DNA from: Agromyces sp. NDB4Y10
Lineage (GTDB): Bacteria; Actinomycetota; Actinomycetes; Actinomycetales; Microbacteriaceae
NCBI RefSeq assembly: GCF_001620055.1
Contig: NZ_LQGY01000025.1
Span: forward strand, 90,587-154,586
Reading direction: 5' to 3'
Length of the DNA: 64,000 nt
Made by a program: the position numbers and the translations under genes. Below, piece after piece: positions 22,473-32,835 of this stretch. The notes beneath the pieces are model-generated. The model had not been told where the DNA came from. It was given only the letters and a program-made list of their open reading frames with translations, and did not search any database. Position 1 is the first letter of the stretch, and each line of letters starts with the position of its first letter.

Positions 22473-24416
22473 ATGCCCAGCACCGTCGCGTACCGGCCCA
22501 AGCCGGGGGAGATCCCGACCGCGCCCGGCGTCTACCGCTTCCGCGACGCCGATCGCCGCGTCCTCTACGTCGGCAAGGCCAAGAACCTCCGCGCGCGCCT
22601 GTCCAACTACTTCGCGCCGCTCCGCACTCTGCACGAGCGCACCCGTCGAATGGTCACCACCGCGGCATCCGTCGAATGGACCGTGGTCGGCAACGACGTC
22701 GAGGCACTGCAGCTCGAGTACACGTGGATCAAGGAGTTCGATCCGCCGTTCAACGTCAAGTACCGCGACGACAAGAGCTATCCGTACCTCGCGGTCACGC
22801 TCGCCGACGAGGCGCCCCGCGCGATCGTCACGCGCCGCACCGGCATCCGAGGCGCGCGGTACTTCGGGCCCTATCCCAAGGTCTGGGCGGTCAACGAGAC
22901 GCTCGACATCATGCTCAAGCTGTTCCCGATCCGCACCTGCAAGGACAGCGACTACAAGCGCGCGATGCAGACCGGCAAGCCGTGCTTCGCCGGCCAGATC
23001 GGACGGTGCTTCGGCCCGTGCTCGGGCAAGGTCACGATCGAGGAGCACAGCGCCAACGTGCAGCGGTTCGTCGCGTTCATGCAGAACCAGGACCGACGCA
23101 TCATCACCGAGCTGACCCAGCAGATGCGCGAGGCGGCCGCCGCGCAGGACTACGAGACCGCCGCCCGTCGCCGCGACCAGCTCCAGGCGGCCGAGCAGTT
23201 CTTCGAGAAGAGCACGGTCGTGCTCCGCGACCACGTCGACATCGACGTCTTCGGGATCGACCACGACGAGCTCGCCGCGGCCGTGCACCTGTTCATGGTG
23301 CGCGGCGGTCGCATCCGCGGCCAGCGCTCGTGGACCGTCGACACCGAGCTCGACATGTCCCTCGGCGACCTCGTCGACTCGGTCGTGCAGCACGCCTACG
23401 GCGACGACATCCGGCCGCCGTCCGAGGTCGTCGTGCCGGCTCTGCCGGAGGACGCCGAGGCGCTCGCCACGTGGCTGAGCAGCCTCGGGGGCCGCAAGGT
23501 GCGCCTGCGCGCCGCGCAGCGGGGCGACAAGGCGGCCCTGCTCGAGACCGCGACGCAGAACGCCCGGCAGACGCTCATGCTCTACAAGACGCGGCGCAGC
23601 GCCGACTTCACCGCGCGTTCGCGCGCCCTCGAGGACATCCAGGAGGCGCTCGGCATGGCCGACGCGCCCCTGCGCATCGAGTGCTTCGACGTGTCGCACC
23701 TCAGCGGCACGAACATCGTGGCCTCGATGGTGGTCTTCGAGGACGGCCTGCCCCGCAAGGACGAGTACCGCCGCTTCACCATCCCGAACTCGAGCGACGA
23801 CACCGACTCCATCCACCAGGTGCTGACCCGGCGCCTCGCGTACCTCGCCGGCCGCGACGGCGACGGGGGAGCAGGCGACGGCGCGACCGGGCCGGGCGAC
23901 GGTGAGGGCGACGCGGGCGACGCGACGACGGATGCCGCGGCATCCGGTCGCCGCAAGAAGTTCGCCTATCGCCCCAACCTGCTCGTCGTCGACGGCGGTC
24001 AGCCGCAGGTCGCCGCCGCCGAGCGGGCCCTGCGCGAATCGGGCGTGGAGGGGATCGCCCTCTGCGGCATCGCGAAGCGCCTCGAGGAGATCTGGACCCC
24101 GGACTCGGACTTCCCGGTCATCCTGCCGCGGAACAGCGACGCCCTGTTCCTGTTCCAGCGGATCCGGGACGAAGCGCACCGGTTCGCGATCAGCCACCAG
24201 CGGCAGCGGCGCAAGCGCGACATCTCCACCGTCCTGTCGGAGGTGCCGGGGCTCGGGCCCGCCCGCGTCAAGGCACTCCTCACGCACTTCGGTTCCGTCG
24301 CCCGCCTGCGCGGCGCCGACGAGGCCGCGATCGCCGAGGTCCCCGGCATCGGACCGGCCCTCGCGGCGAACGTGCGCGCGCGGCTCCGGGGCGACGGCCC
24401 CGATCCGGCCGACTAG
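22473..24416 (+). CDS. uvrC: Excinuclease ABC subunit C
   Basis: Dual nuclease that cuts both sides of the lesion. 647 residues from ATG 22473, 2 bases after uvrA with no clear ribosome binding site, suggesting translational coupling. The N-terminal GIY-YIG nuclease reads GVYRF...[17 protein letters not shown]; a Cys-rich region follows (RTCKDSDYK...GKPCFAG...RCFGPCSG), then the UVR motif (about 205-240), the RNase H-like nuclease domain ([37 protein letters not shown]) and tandem HhH motifs ([35 protein letters not shown]). A Gly/Asp/Ala-rich insert of about 30 residues (461-492) interrupts the second nuclease domain and contains the palindrome GGATGCCGCGGCATCC. Confidence 0.96.
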   Translation: MPSTVAYRPKPGEIPTAPGVYRFRDADRRVLYVGKAKNLRARLSNYFAPLRTLHERTRRMVTTAASVEWTVVGNDVEALQLEYTWIKEFDPPFNVKYRDDKSYPYLAVTLADEAPRAIVTRRTGIRGARYFGPYPKVWAVNETLDIMLKLFPIRTCKDSDYKRAMQTGKPCFAGQIGRCFGPCSGKVTIEEHSANVQRFVAFMQNQDRRIITELTQQMREAAAAQDYETAARRRDQLQAAEQFFEKSTVVLRDHVDIDVFGIDHDELAAAVHLFMVRGGRIRGQRSWTVDTELDMSLGDLVDSVVQHAYGDDIRPPSEVVVPALPEDAEALATWLSSLGGRKVRLRAAQRGDKAALLETATQNARQTLMLYKTRRSADFTARSRALEDIQEALGMADAPLRIECFDVSHLSGTNIVASMVVFEDGLPRKDEYRRFTIPNSSDDTDSIHQVLTRRLAYLAGRDGDGGAGDGATGPGDGEGDAGDATTDAAASGRRKKFAYRPNLLVVDGGQPQVAAAERALRESGVEGIALCGIAKRLEEIWTPDSDFPVILPRNSDALFLFQRIRDEAHRFAISHQRQRRKRDISTVLSEVPGLGPARVKALLTHFGSVARLRGADEAAIAEVPGIGPALAANVRARLRGDGPDPAD

Positions 24417-24419
24417 GCT
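24414..24419 (+). promoter_or_regulatory. -10 box TAGGCT before rapZ
   Basis: TAGGCT overlaps the uvrC stop codon. Transcription would start near 24426, leaving a leader of about 36 nt that contains GGAAGGGAA before ATG 24462. Confidence 0.45.
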
Positions 24420-24461
24420 GGTGGTTCGGGGGAACGACGCACGGAAGGGAACGCGACGCGC

Positions 24462-25334
24462 ATGACCGACGGCGAACGGCAGGAGATGCTCATCGTCACC
24501 GGGATGTCCGGAGCCGGACGTTCCACCGTCGCCGACGCGTTGGAGGACCTGGGCTGGTACGTCGTCGACAACCTCCCGCCCCAGATGCTCCGCCCGCTCG
24601 TCGATCTCGCCGAGCGCGCCGGAACGTCGCTGCCGCGGATCGCCGCGGTCGTCGACATCCGCGGCGGGGGATTCTTCTCCGAGCTGCGCGACATCGTGCA
24701 CGCGCTGCGTTCGCACACCAACGTGCGCGTGATGTTCCTCGACGCCAACGACGCGGTGCTCGTGCGCCGCTTCGAGTCGGTCCGCCGCCCGCACCCGCTG
24801 CAGGGCGACGGCACGCTGCTCGACGGCATCACCGCGGAGCGGGCGCGCCTCGCGGAGGTGCGCGAGTCCAGCGACATCCTCGTCGACACCTCCGAGTTGA
24901 ACATCCACCAGCTCGCGAACCTCGTCACCGACACGTTCGCCGAGGCGGGTCGCGCCGGTCTCCGGGTCACCGTGCAGAGCTTCGGCTTCAAGTACGGGCT
25001 GCCCGCCGACGCCGACCTCGTGGCCGATGCCCGCTTCCTCCCGAACCCGTTCTGGGACGAGCGCCTCCGCCACCTGACCGGCGAGGACGGCGCGGTGAGC
25101 GACTACGTGCTCGAGCAGGACGGTGCTCGCGAGTTCCTCGACTCGTACGTCGCCGCGCTCGAACCGGTGCTCGCCGGCTACCAGCGCGAGAACAAGCCGC
25201 ACGCCACGATCGCGATCGGATGCACCGGCGGGAAGCACCGGTCGGTCGCGATGGCGCGGGAACTCGCAGCGCGCCTCCGAGCCATCCCCGGCCTCGCGGT
25301 CAGCGTCAAGCACCGCGACCTCGGGCGAGAATGA
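24462..25334 (+). CDS. rapZ: RNase adapter protein RapZ / nucleotide-binding protein
   Basis: P-loop protein of the RapZ (YvcJ) family. In E. coli it presents a small RNA to RNase E to control glucosamine-6-phosphate synthase; the actinobacterial role is less clear. 290 residues, normal. Walker A is [14 protein letters not shown], followed by VDNLPPQML and the C-terminal effector-binding region ([41 protein letters not shown]). It sits between uvrC and whiA as in many Gram-positives, but the gluconeogenesis-factor gene yvcK that often lies between rapZ and whiA is absent here. Confidence 0.93.
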   Translation: MTDGERQEMLIVTGMSGAGRSTVADALEDLGWYVVDNLPPQMLRPLVDLAERAGTSLPRIAAVVDIRGGGFFSELRDIVHALRSHTNVRVMFLDANDAVLVRRFESVRRPHPLQGDGTLLDGITAERARLAEVRESSDILVDTSELNIHQLANLVTDTFAEAGRAGLRVTVQSFGFKYGLPADADLVADARFLPNPFWDERLRHLTGEDGAVSDYVLEQDGAREFLDSYVAALEPVLAGYQRENKPHATIAIGCTGGKHRSVAMARELAARLRAIPGLAVSVKHRDLGRE

Positions 25335-25377
25335 CCCGGCGCCCCGCGCGCCCACGAACCACAGAGAGGACGACCAC

Positions 25378-26358
25378 GTGGCCCTGACCGCAGAGGTGAA
25401 AGAGGAGCTGGCCAGGACCGAGGTGACCAAGACCCCGGTCCGCGCCGCGGAACTCGCCTCGGTGCTCCGCTTCGCCGGAGGCCTGCACATCATCTCCGGG
25501 CGCATCGCGATCGAGGCCGAGCTGGACTCGCCCGCGATCGCCCGACGCGTGACCCGTGACCTGGGGGAGCTCTACGGCGTGCGGCCCGACGTCTCCGTGA
25601 TCAACGCGGCCGGGCTCCGTCGCACGAACCAGTACCTCGTGCGCGTCCTCGACGGTGGCGAGACGCTCGCGCGGCAGACGGGCCTCCTCGACGCGCGGCG
25701 CCGACCGGTCCGCGGGCTCCCGAACAAGCTCACGACCGGGTCGCGCGACGACGTCGCGGCCGTCTGGCGCGGGGCCTTCCTGGCCCGCGGCAGCCTCACC
25801 GACCCGGGTCGCTCTGCAGCGCTCGAGGTCACCTGCCCCGGCAGCGAGACCGCCATGGCGCTGGTCGGCGCGGCCGGTCGCCTCGGCATCTCGGCGAAGG
25901 CCCGGGAGGTCCGCGGCGTGCACCGCGTGGTCATCCGCGACGGCGAGGCCATCAGCAGCATGCTCGCCCTCATGGGGGCGACCGAGACCGTCCGCAACTG
26001 GGAGGAGCTCCGCCAGCGGCGCGAGGTGCGCGCGACCGCGAACCGGCTCGTGAACTTCGATGACGCCAACCTCCGGCGCTCCGCCCAGGCCGCCGTGGCC
26101 GCGTGCGCCCGGGTCGAACGCGCGATGGAGATCCTCGGCGACGAGATCCCCGAGCACCTGCGCTACGCGGGCGAGCTGCGGCTGGCACATCGCGACGCGA
26201 GCCTGGACGAGCTCGGCCACCACGCCGACCCGCCGCTGACGAAGGACGCCGTCGCCGGCCGCATCCGCCGTCTGCTCGCGATGGCCGACAAGCGCGCCAT
26301 CGAGCTCGGCGTTCCGGGTACCGAGGCGAACCTGCCGGCCGACCTCGACGTCGACTGA
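25378..26358 (+). CDS. whiA: DNA-binding protein WhiA
   Basis: Regulator related to homing endonucleases, known in Streptomyces for control of sporulation and division genes and conserved in non-sporulating actinobacteria. 326 residues from GTG 25378, preceded by AGAGAGGA at the right spacing. The N-terminal LAGLIDADG-like fold spans about 1-200 ([20 protein letters not shown]); the C-terminal helix-turn-helix lies about 250-310 ([30 protein letters not shown]). The gene continues the uvrC-rapZ block. Its targets cannot be seen from this window. Confidence 0.95.
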   Translation: MALTAEVKEELARTEVTKTPVRAAELASVLRFAGGLHIISGRIAIEAELDSPAIARRVTRDLGELYGVRPDVSVINAAGLRRTNQYLVRVLDGGETLARQTGLLDARRRPVRGLPNKLTTGSRDDVAAVWRGAFLARGSLTDPGRSAALEVTCPGSETAMALVGAAGRLGISAKAREVRGVHRVVIRDGEAISSMLALMGATETVRNWEELRQRREVRATANRLVNFDDANLRRSAQAAVAACARVERAMEILGDEIPEHLRYAGELRLAHRDASLDELGHHADPPLTKDAVAGRIRRLLAMADKRAIELGVPGTEANLPADLDVD

Positions 26359-26435
26359 GCGACCGTATCGCGCAGGGCGAACGGACGGCCGGTGTCGCAC
26401 ACCGTCAACCCCATCGCCCGCGCCGGTCGCGGGCA

Positions 26436-26441
26436 TAGGAT
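26436..26441 (+). promoter_or_regulatory. -10 box TAGGAT of the superoxide dismutase gene
   Basis: TAGGAT in the 145-base gap after whiA would start a transcript near 26448, with a leader of about 55 nt ending in AAGGAG (26493-26498) before ATG 26504. Confidence 0.5.
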
Positions 26442-26503
26442 CGAGGAAGCCGCGGTCCGCCGGGCAGAGGTCCGGTTCACCCGGCTGCTGACAAGGAGAA
26501 GCA

Positions 26504-27130
26504 ATGGCTGACTACACCCTCCCCGAACTCGCCTACGACTACGGCGCGCTCGAGCCGTCGATCAGCGGCACCATCATGGAGCTGCACCACTCGAAGCACC
26601 ACCAGACGTACGTGACCGGGGCGAACACCGCGCTGCAGCAGCTCGCGGAGGCGCGCGACACCGACAACCTCGCGAACGTCAACAAGCTCGAGAAGGACCT
26701 GGCCTTCAACCTCGGCGGCCACGTCAACCACTCGATCTTCTGGACCAACATGTCGCCGGACGGGGGCGACAAGCCGACCGGCGAGCTCGCCTCGGCCATC
26801 GACGACCACTTCGGCTCCTTCGACAAGTTCCGCGCGCACTTCACGGCCACCGCCCTCGGCGTGCAGGGCTCGGGATGGGCCGTCGTCGCGTGGGACTCCA
26901 TCGGCCAGCGCCTGGTCATCGTGCAGTTCTTCGACCAGCAGGCGAACTTCCCGGCGAGCATCGTCCCGCTGCTCATGCTCGACGTCTGGGAGCACGCGTA
27001 CTACCTCGACTACAAGAACGTCCGCGCCGATTACGTCAAGGCGTTCTGGAACATCGTGGACTGGGAGAACGTCCAGCAGCGCCTCCAGACGGCGACTGAG
27101 AAGACCTCAGGGCTGCTGCTACTGTCGTAA
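26504..27130 (+). CDS. sodA: Superoxide dismutase, Mn/Fe family
   Basis: Converts superoxide to hydrogen peroxide and oxygen. 208 residues, no signal peptide, so cytoplasmic. The four metal ligands are H28 (in ELHHSKHH), H76 ([10 protein letters not shown]), D160 and H164 ([14 protein letters not shown]). Residues 144-148 (DQQAN) correspond to DHQTN in the mycobacterial iron enzyme, so the His there is Gln145 here; Mn, Fe or either metal is possible. Monocistronic: own -10 box, good ribosome binding site and a downstream terminator hairpin. Its position between whiA and gap interrupts a gene order that is otherwise common in actinobacteria. Confidence 0.95.
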   Translation: MADYTLPELAYDYGALEPSISGTIMELHHSKHHQTYVTGANTALQQLAEARDTDNLANVNKLEKDLAFNLGGHVNHSIFWTNMSPDGGDKPTGELASAIDDHFGSFDKFRAHFTATALGVQGSGWAVVAWDSIGQRLVIVQFFDQQANFPASIVPLLMLDVWEHAYYLDYKNVRADYVKAFWNIVDWENVQQRLQTATEKTSGLLLLS

Positions 27131-28249
<1,119 letters not shown>

Positions 28250-28260
28250 GGCGCGACGAC

Positions 28261-29475
28261 GTGACCCTCCGAACCATCGATTCCCTGGGTCCGCTCGCCG
28301 GCACGCGCGTCGTCGTCCGCTGCGACCTCAACGTCCCACTGAAGGACGGGGTCATCACGGACGACGGCCGCGTGCGCGCGTCGGTCCCCACCATCACCGC
28401 GCTCGTCGACCAGGGCGCGAAGGTGATCGTCATCTCGCACCTCGGTCGTCCCGAGGGCGCGCCGGATCCGAAGTACAGCCTCGCGCGCGTGGCCGCCCGG
28501 CTCGACGAGCTCCTCGAGGTCCCCGTGGCGTTCGCCGCCGACACCGTCGGCGAGGACGCGGCGGCCAAGGTCGCCGCCCTCGGCGACGGTGAGGTGCTCG
28601 TGCTCGAGAACCTCCGGTTCAACCCGGGCGAGACCAGCAAGAACGAGGCCGAGCGGACCGCCTTCGCGGGGCAGATCGCCGAGTTCGCCGACGCGGTCGT
28701 CTCCGACGGCTTCGGCGTCGTGCACCGCAAGCAGGCCAGCGTCTACGAGCTCGAGCAGCTCCGCCCGAGCGCGGCCGGCCTGCTGATCGCGAACGAGCTC
28801 GACGTGCTCGACCGCCTGACCGAGAACCCCGAGCGCCCGTACGTCGTCGTGCTCGGCGGGTCGAAGGTGTCCGACAAGCTCGGCGTGATCGAGCACCTGC
28901 TCCCGCGGGTCGACGCCCTGCTCATCGGGGGCGGCATGCTGTTCACGTTCCTGGCGGCCCAGGGCCACAAGGTCGGGTCGAGCCTGCTCGAGGCGGACCA
29001 GATCGACACCGTGAAGGGCTACCTCGCGGATGCCGCGGAAGGCGGCGTCGACATCGTCCTGCCGACCGACGTCGTGGTCGCCGAATCCTTCTCGGCCGAT
29101 GCGGCCCACGAGGTGACGGCGGCCGACGGGATCGAGGAGACCGCGTTCGGCGCGTCCGGCCTGGGACTCGACATCGGACCGGACACCGCAGCGGCCTTCG
29201 CCGAGCGGATCCGCGGCGCCAAGACGGTGTTCTGGAACGGGCCGATGGGCGTGTTCGAACTCGCGCCCTTCGCCGCCGGCACGCGCGCGGTGGCGTCCGC
29301 CCTCACCGAGGTCGACGGCCTCAGCGTCGTCGGCGGCGGCGACTCGGCCGCCGCGGTTCGCCAGCTCGGCTTCGACGACGATGCATTCGGACACATCTCG
29401 ACGGGCGGAGGCGCGAGCCTCGAGTTCCTCGAGGGAAAGAAGCTCCCCGGACTGGAGGTCCTCGGATGGCAGTGA
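28261..29475 (+). CDS. pgk: Phosphoglycerate kinase
   Basis: Transfers phosphate from 1,3-bisphosphoglycerate to ADP. 404 residues from GTG 28261, 11 bases after gap. The N-terminal substrate domain has [11 protein letters not shown] and [10 protein letters not shown]; the hinge region has [12 protein letters not shown] and [16 protein letters not shown]; the C-terminal nucleotide domain has [13 protein letters not shown] and GGGDSAAAV. The stop overlaps the tpiA start by 10 bases. The longer open frame upstream, from 27136, lies inside gap in another frame and is not real. Confidence 0.97.
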   Translation: MTLRTIDSLGPLAGTRVVVRCDLNVPLKDGVITDDGRVRASVPTITALVDQGAKVIVISHLGRPEGAPDPKYSLARVAARLDELLEVPVAFAADTVGEDAAAKVAALGDGEVLVLENLRFNPGETSKNEAERTAFAGQIAEFADAVVSDGFGVVHRKQASVYELEQLRPSAAGLLIANELDVLDRLTENPERPYVVVLGGSKVSDKLGVIEHLLPRVDALLIGGGMLFTFLAAQGHKVGSSLLEADQIDTVKGYLADAAEGGVDIVLPTDVVVAESFSADAAHEVTAADGIEETAFGASGLGLDIGPDTAAAFAERIRGAKTVFWNGPMGVFELAPFAAGTRAVASALTEVDGLSVVGGGDSAAAVRQLGFDDDAFGHISTGGGASLEFLEGKKLPGLEVLGWQ

Positions 29476-30254
29476 GCCGCACCCCGTTCATCGCGGGCAA
29501 CTGGAAGATGAACCTCGACCACCTGCAGGCGATCGCCTTCGTGCAGAAGCTCGCGTGGTCGCTGGCCGACGCGAAGCACGACTTCGCCGATGCCGAGGTG
29601 GCCGTGTTCCCGCCCTTCACCGACATCCGCTCGGTGCAGACCCTCGTGTCGGCCGACGACCTCCCGATCGCCTACGGCGGCCAGGACCTGTCGCAGCACG
29701 ATTCGGGCGCGTACACCGGCGAGGTGTCGGGCGCGTTCCTGGCCAAGCTCGACTGCCGGTACGTCATCATCGGCCACTCCGAGCGGCGGACGCTGCACGG
29801 CGAGTCCGACGCCGACGTGAACGCGAAGGTCAAGGCTGCGCACCGTCACGGGCTGATCCCCGTGCTCTGCGTGGGCGAGACGGCCGACGACCTCGAGCAG
29901 CACGGCGCGAGCGCGGTGCCCGTCGCCCAGCTGCGTGCCGCCCTCGACGGCGTCGATGCGGGCAAGGGCCTCGTGGTCGCCTACGAGCCGGTCTGGGCCA
30001 TCGGATCGGGCAAGGCCGCGACCCCGGAGCAGGCCCAGCAGGTGGCCGCGGCGCTCCGCGCCGTCCTCGGCGAGATCGCCGGCGACGAGGTCGCGGCGTC
30101 CACGCGCATCCTCTACGGCGGTTCGGTCAAGGCCGCGAACATCGCGTCGTTCCTGCGCGAGCCGGATGTCGACGGTGCCCTCGTGGGTGGCGCGAGCCTC
30201 GACCTCGACGAGTTCTCGAGCATCGTCCGCTTCAAGAAGCACGTCGGGGCCTGA
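29466..30254 (+). CDS. tpiA: Triosephosphate isomerase
   Basis: Interconverts dihydroxyacetone phosphate and glyceraldehyde-3-phosphate. 262 residues, normal. Substrate lysine in AGNWKMN, catalytic His in VIIGHSERR, catalytic Glu in [13 protein letters not shown], and the phosphate-binding [10 protein letters not shown] and GALVGGASL. The ATG lies inside the end of pgk, so translation is coupled. Last gene of the glycolytic operon, ended by the perfect 19-bp hairpin at 30275-30320. Confidence 0.97.
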   Translation: MAVSRTPFIAGNWKMNLDHLQAIAFVQKLAWSLADAKHDFADAEVAVFPPFTDIRSVQTLVSADDLPIAYGGQDLSQHDSGAYTGEVSGAFLAKLDCRYVIIGHSERRTLHGESDADVNAKVKAAHRHGLIPVLCVGETADDLEQHGASAVPVAQLRAALDGVDAGKGLVVAYEPVWAIGSGKAATPEQAQQVAAALRAVLGEIAGDEVAASTRILYGGSVKAANIASFLREPDVDGALVGGASLDLDEFSSIVRFKKHVGA

Positions 30255-30274
30255 CCGGCCGACATCCGCGCCGC

Positions 30275-30320
30275 TCCGCGTCGCCCGGCCCGCCTCACGG
30301 CGCGGGCCGGGCGACGCGGA
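30275..30320 (+). terminator. Terminator of gap-pgk-tpiA, perfect 19-bp stem
   Basis: Arms 30275-30293 and 30302-30320 are exact reverse complements around an 8-base loop. No T-tract. The -10 box of secG begins only 5 bases after the stem. Confidence 0.8.
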
Positions 30321-30324
30321 CGGC

Positions 30325-30330
30325 TATACT
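30325..30330 (+). promoter_or_regulatory. -10 box TATACT of secG-rbpA
   Basis: TATACT would start transcription near 30337 and give a leader of about 40 nt. The matching -35 region would fall inside the terminator stem of the upstream operon; no -35 consensus is visible there. Confidence 0.55.
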
Positions 30331-30377
30331 CGACTGGCGGCATTCGACACTTGGTCATGCCCCGGAAAGGTTTCACC

Positions 30378-30629
30378 GTGGAGATTCTCCAGGTCGTCCT
30401 GCAGGTGCTGCTCGGCCTCACGAGCATCCTGCTCACGCTCCTGATCCTGCTGCACAAGGGCCGTGGTGGCGGGCTGTCCGACATGTTCGGCGGCGGCGTC
30501 ACCTCGAACCTCGGTGCCTCCGGGGTCGCGGAGCGCAACCTGAACCGCATCACGATCATCCTCGGCCTCGTGTGGGTCACGTGCATCGTGGTGCTCGGAC
30601 TCATCACGAAGTTCGACGCCGGTATCTGA
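30378..30629 (+). CDS. secG: Preprotein translocase subunit SecG
   Basis: Small membrane subunit of the SecYEG channel. 83 residues from GTG 30378, chosen because GGAAAGG at 30364-30370 is well spaced and because this start begins exactly at the first membrane helix; ATG 30357 would add seven residues and leave no ribosome binding site. Two transmembrane segments (about 3-23 and 55-76) flank the conserved cytosolic loop KGRGGGLSDMFGGG. The tpiA-secG order is common in bacteria. Confidence 0.93.
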   Translation: MEILQVVLQVLLGLTSILLTLLILLHKGRGGGLSDMFGGGVTSNLGASGVAERNLNRITIILGLVWVTCIVVLGLITKFDAGI

Positions 30630-30640
30630 CGGAGGTCACC

Positions 30641-31006
30641 GTGGCATCAGGAAACAGCGCGATCCGAGGTTCGCGAGTCGGCTCCGGCCCCATGGGCGAG
30701 CAGGACCGCGGCTTCCACGCCGACCGCATCGCGGTCAGCTACTGGGACGCCCAGGGCAACGAGACGGTGCGGTACTTCGCCGCGAACCTGCCCGAGGAGG
30801 AGATCCCCGACGTCATCGACAGCCCGTCCACCGGCCTTCCGGCCGGGCGAGACAAGGACAACCCGCCCGCGGTGGCGAAGCTCGAGCCGTACAAGACCCA
30901 CCTGGCGTACGTGAAGGAGCGGCGCACCGAGGAAGAGGCGGAGGCGCTCCTCGAGGAGGCGCTCCAGCAGCTGCGACAGCGTCGCGGCACCCAGTCCAAG
31001 GACTGA
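30641..31006 (+). CDS. rbpA: RNA polymerase-binding protein RbpA
   Basis: Actinobacteria-specific factor that binds group 1/2 sigma factors and RNA polymerase and stabilises open promoter complexes. 121 residues from GTG 30641, with GGAGGT at 30631-30636. The N-terminal tail AIRGSRVGSGPMGE, a core beta domain (about 28-75), the basic linker and the C-terminal sigma-interacting helices (YKTHLAYVKERRTEEEAEALLEEALQQLRQRR) are recognisable. There is no Cys at all, so the zinc site of the Streptomyces protein is absent. Co-transcribed with secG (11-base gap). Confidence 0.92.
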   Translation: MASGNSAIRGSRVGSGPMGEQDRGFHADRIAVSYWDAQGNETVRYFAANLPEEEIPDVIDSPSTGLPAGRDKDNPPAVAKLEPYKTHLAYVKERRTEEEAEALLEEALQQLRQRRGTQSKD

Positions 31007-31040
31007 CCGCCCGCGCGCTGCGCCCGCCGCGAGACGAACA

Positions 31041-31073
31041 CGAAGGCCGCCCCGGAATCCGGGGCGGCCTTCG
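31041..31073. terminator. Bidirectional terminator between rbpA and pgl
   Basis: CGAAGGCCGCCCC (31041-31053) pairs with GGGGCGGCCTTCG (31061-31073) around GGAATCC. It lies between convergent genes rbpA (+) and pgl (-) and fits both. Confidence 0.8.
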
Positions 31074-31093
31074 TCGTGCGGTCGGGTCGCGGC

Positions 31094-31864
31094 TCAGTAC
31101 TCCCGAGCGATGAGCGAGTCGGGGACCTCCGCCGCGGCATCCTGGTCGATGAAGAAGACCGTGCGGCGCCGCCCCTTGATGCCGGCCACCGGCACCTCGT
31201 CGCGGCTGGCGCCCGCGAGTGCCAGCCCGAGCGCCGACGCCTTGTCGGCCCCGGCGAGCACGAGCCAGACGCGCTGGGCGGCGTTGATCACCGGGCGCGT
31301 GAGGCTGAGCCGCTCGGGCGGCGGCTTCGGCGACTCGCGGACCGCGATCACCGGTCGGTCGACCACCTGGATGCCGGAGCGGTGCGGGAATAGCGACGCG
31401 ACGTGGCCGTCCGGACCGACGCCGAGGAACACGATGTCGAACACGGGGTGCGGATACCCGGCGGCGCCGAACCGACCGAGCTCGGCAGCGTACGCCTCGG
31501 CGGCCTCGTCGAGCGACATCCCGGAATCCGAGGCGGGGAAGGGGTGCAGGTTGCCTTCCGGCAGGTCGAGGGAGTCGAGCAGCGCCTCGCGCGACTGGCG
31601 GTCGTTGCGATCCTCGTGGCCCGTGGGGACCCATCGCTCGTCACCCCACCAGAAGTGGACGCGCGCCCAGTCCACCGACTTGTGGGCGGAGGAGTCGCGG
31701 ACCGCTTCGAGCATCGCGGCGCCCATGCTGCCGCCCGTGAGCACCACGTGCACCACGTCCTGGTCGTCGAGCAGGTCCAGCACCTTCGTGATGAACCGGG
31801 CGGCGACCGCACCCGCCAGGGTGTCCTTGTCGGGGTGGACGAGCACGCGGCGCTCGTTCGTCAT
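31094..31864 (-). CDS. pgl: 6-phosphogluconolactonase
   Basis: Hydrolyses 6-phosphogluconolactone in the oxidative pentose phosphate pathway. 256 residues, glucosamine-6-phosphate isomerase-like fold. Motifs: LTGGSMGAAMLEA, VHFWWGDERWVPTGHEDRND, FLGVGPDGHVASLFPH and the SLTRPVINAAQRVWLVLAGADKA strand. The ATG overlaps the opcA stop by 4 bases. Last gene of the minus-strand operon tkt-tal-pgi-zwf-opcA-pgl, ended at the 31041-31073 hairpin. Confidence 0.95.
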   Translation of the reverse strand: MTNERRVLVHPDKDTLAGAVAARFITKVLDLLDDQDVVHVVLTGGSMGAAMLEAVRDSSAHKSVDWARVHFWWGDERWVPTGHEDRNDRQSREALLDSLDLPEGNLHPFPASDSGMSLDEAAEAYAAELGRFGAAGYPHPVFDIVFLGVGPDGHVASLFPHRSGIQVVDRPVIAVRESPKPPPERLSLTRPVINAAQRVWLVLAGADKASALGLALAGASRDEVPVAGIKGRRRTVFFIDQDAAAEVPDSLIAREY

Positions 31865-32835
31865 GCGGTGACTCCTTCGTCGTCGGTGTCCCGGCCCGTG
31901 GCGATGAGCGACAGGCCGCTCGTGATCACCTCACCGTACAACTCATCGGGGTCGAGACGGCGCAGCTCGTCGGCAAGGCAGTCGCGGAGGCTCCGGCGGG
32001 GGAGCGCCACGTCGTGCACGGGCTGACCGGGCTGGCGCAGCGTCGCCACCCCGGGCTGGTCGCGCACGAGTTCGATGGTCCCCGTCGAGCGGACGAGGTG
32101 CACGCCGCGGATGCCGTGCGAGCCGTGCTCGAGCCCGACCAGCGAGCAGTCGGTGCTCGCGCCGAGCTGCATGGACAGCCAGGCCGCGAGCAGGGTCGTG
32201 GACGGGCTGTCGATCGATCCGCGCACGTGGACCGCCGTGACCGGCTCGTAGGGCGGCTGGTCGAGCACCGCCGCGAGCTGGGCACGCCACAGCGTCAGGC
32301 GCGTCCACGCGAAGTCGGCGTCGCCGGGCTGGTAGCTGTCGGCGAGCGCGTGCAGCGCCGCCTGCGGGTCGGGCTGGGTCGACGCGTCCGTGATCCGACG
32401 CTGCGCGATGCGGCCGAGCGGAGAGTCGCCCGGCACGGCGGGCGCGGCGCCGGGCCACCAGGTGACCACTGGGGCGTCGGGCAGGAGCAGGCCCATCACG
32501 AGGCTCTGCTCGTCCTGCGCCGCGTCGCCCCGGGCACGGAGGATGATGACCTCGCTCGCGCCCGCATCCCCGCCGACGCGGATCTCCGCGTCGAGGCGGC
32601 TGTCATCCGTGGCGGGATCGCCGTCGTCGGGCTCGCGGGATACCACGATGACGCGCATCGGGTGCTCGCGCGACGCGTCGTTGGCGGCCTCGATGGCCTC
32701 CTCCTCGCCCTCCTGGGTCGTCGCGATGACCAGGGTGAGCACGCGGCCGAGGGCGACGACGCCGCCCTCCTCGCGGATCTTGACGAGGGTCTTCGAGACC
32801 TGGCTGGTGGTGGTCTCGGGCAGTTCGACGATCAT
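31861..32835 (-). CDS. opcA: Glucose-6-phosphate dehydrogenase assembly protein OpcA
   Basis: Allosteric/assembly partner of glucose-6-phosphate dehydrogenase, found in actinobacteria and cyanobacteria. 324 residues. Recognised by the start MIVELPETTTSQVSKTLVKI, the motif PDAPVVTWWPG, the DFAWTRLTLWRAQLAAVLD segment and position directly after zwf. Overlaps zwf and pgl by 4 bases each, implying tight coupling of enzyme and partner. No catalytic motif is expected. Confidence 0.93.
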   Translation of the reverse strand: MIVELPETTTSQVSKTLVKIREEGGVVALGRVLTLVIATTQEGEEEAIEAANDASREHPMRVIVVSREPDDGDPATDDSRLDAEIRVGGDAGASEVIILRARGDAAQDEQSLVMGLLLPDAPVVTWWPGAAPAVPGDSPLGRIAQRRITDASTQPDPQAALHALADSYQPGDADFAWTRLTLWRAQLAAVLDQPPYEPVTAVHVRGSIDSPSTTLLAAWLSMQLGASTDCSLVGLEHGSHGIRGVHLVRSTGTIELVRDQPGVATLRQPGQPVHDVALPRRSLRDCLADELRRLDPDELYGEVITSGLSLIATGRDTDDEGVTA

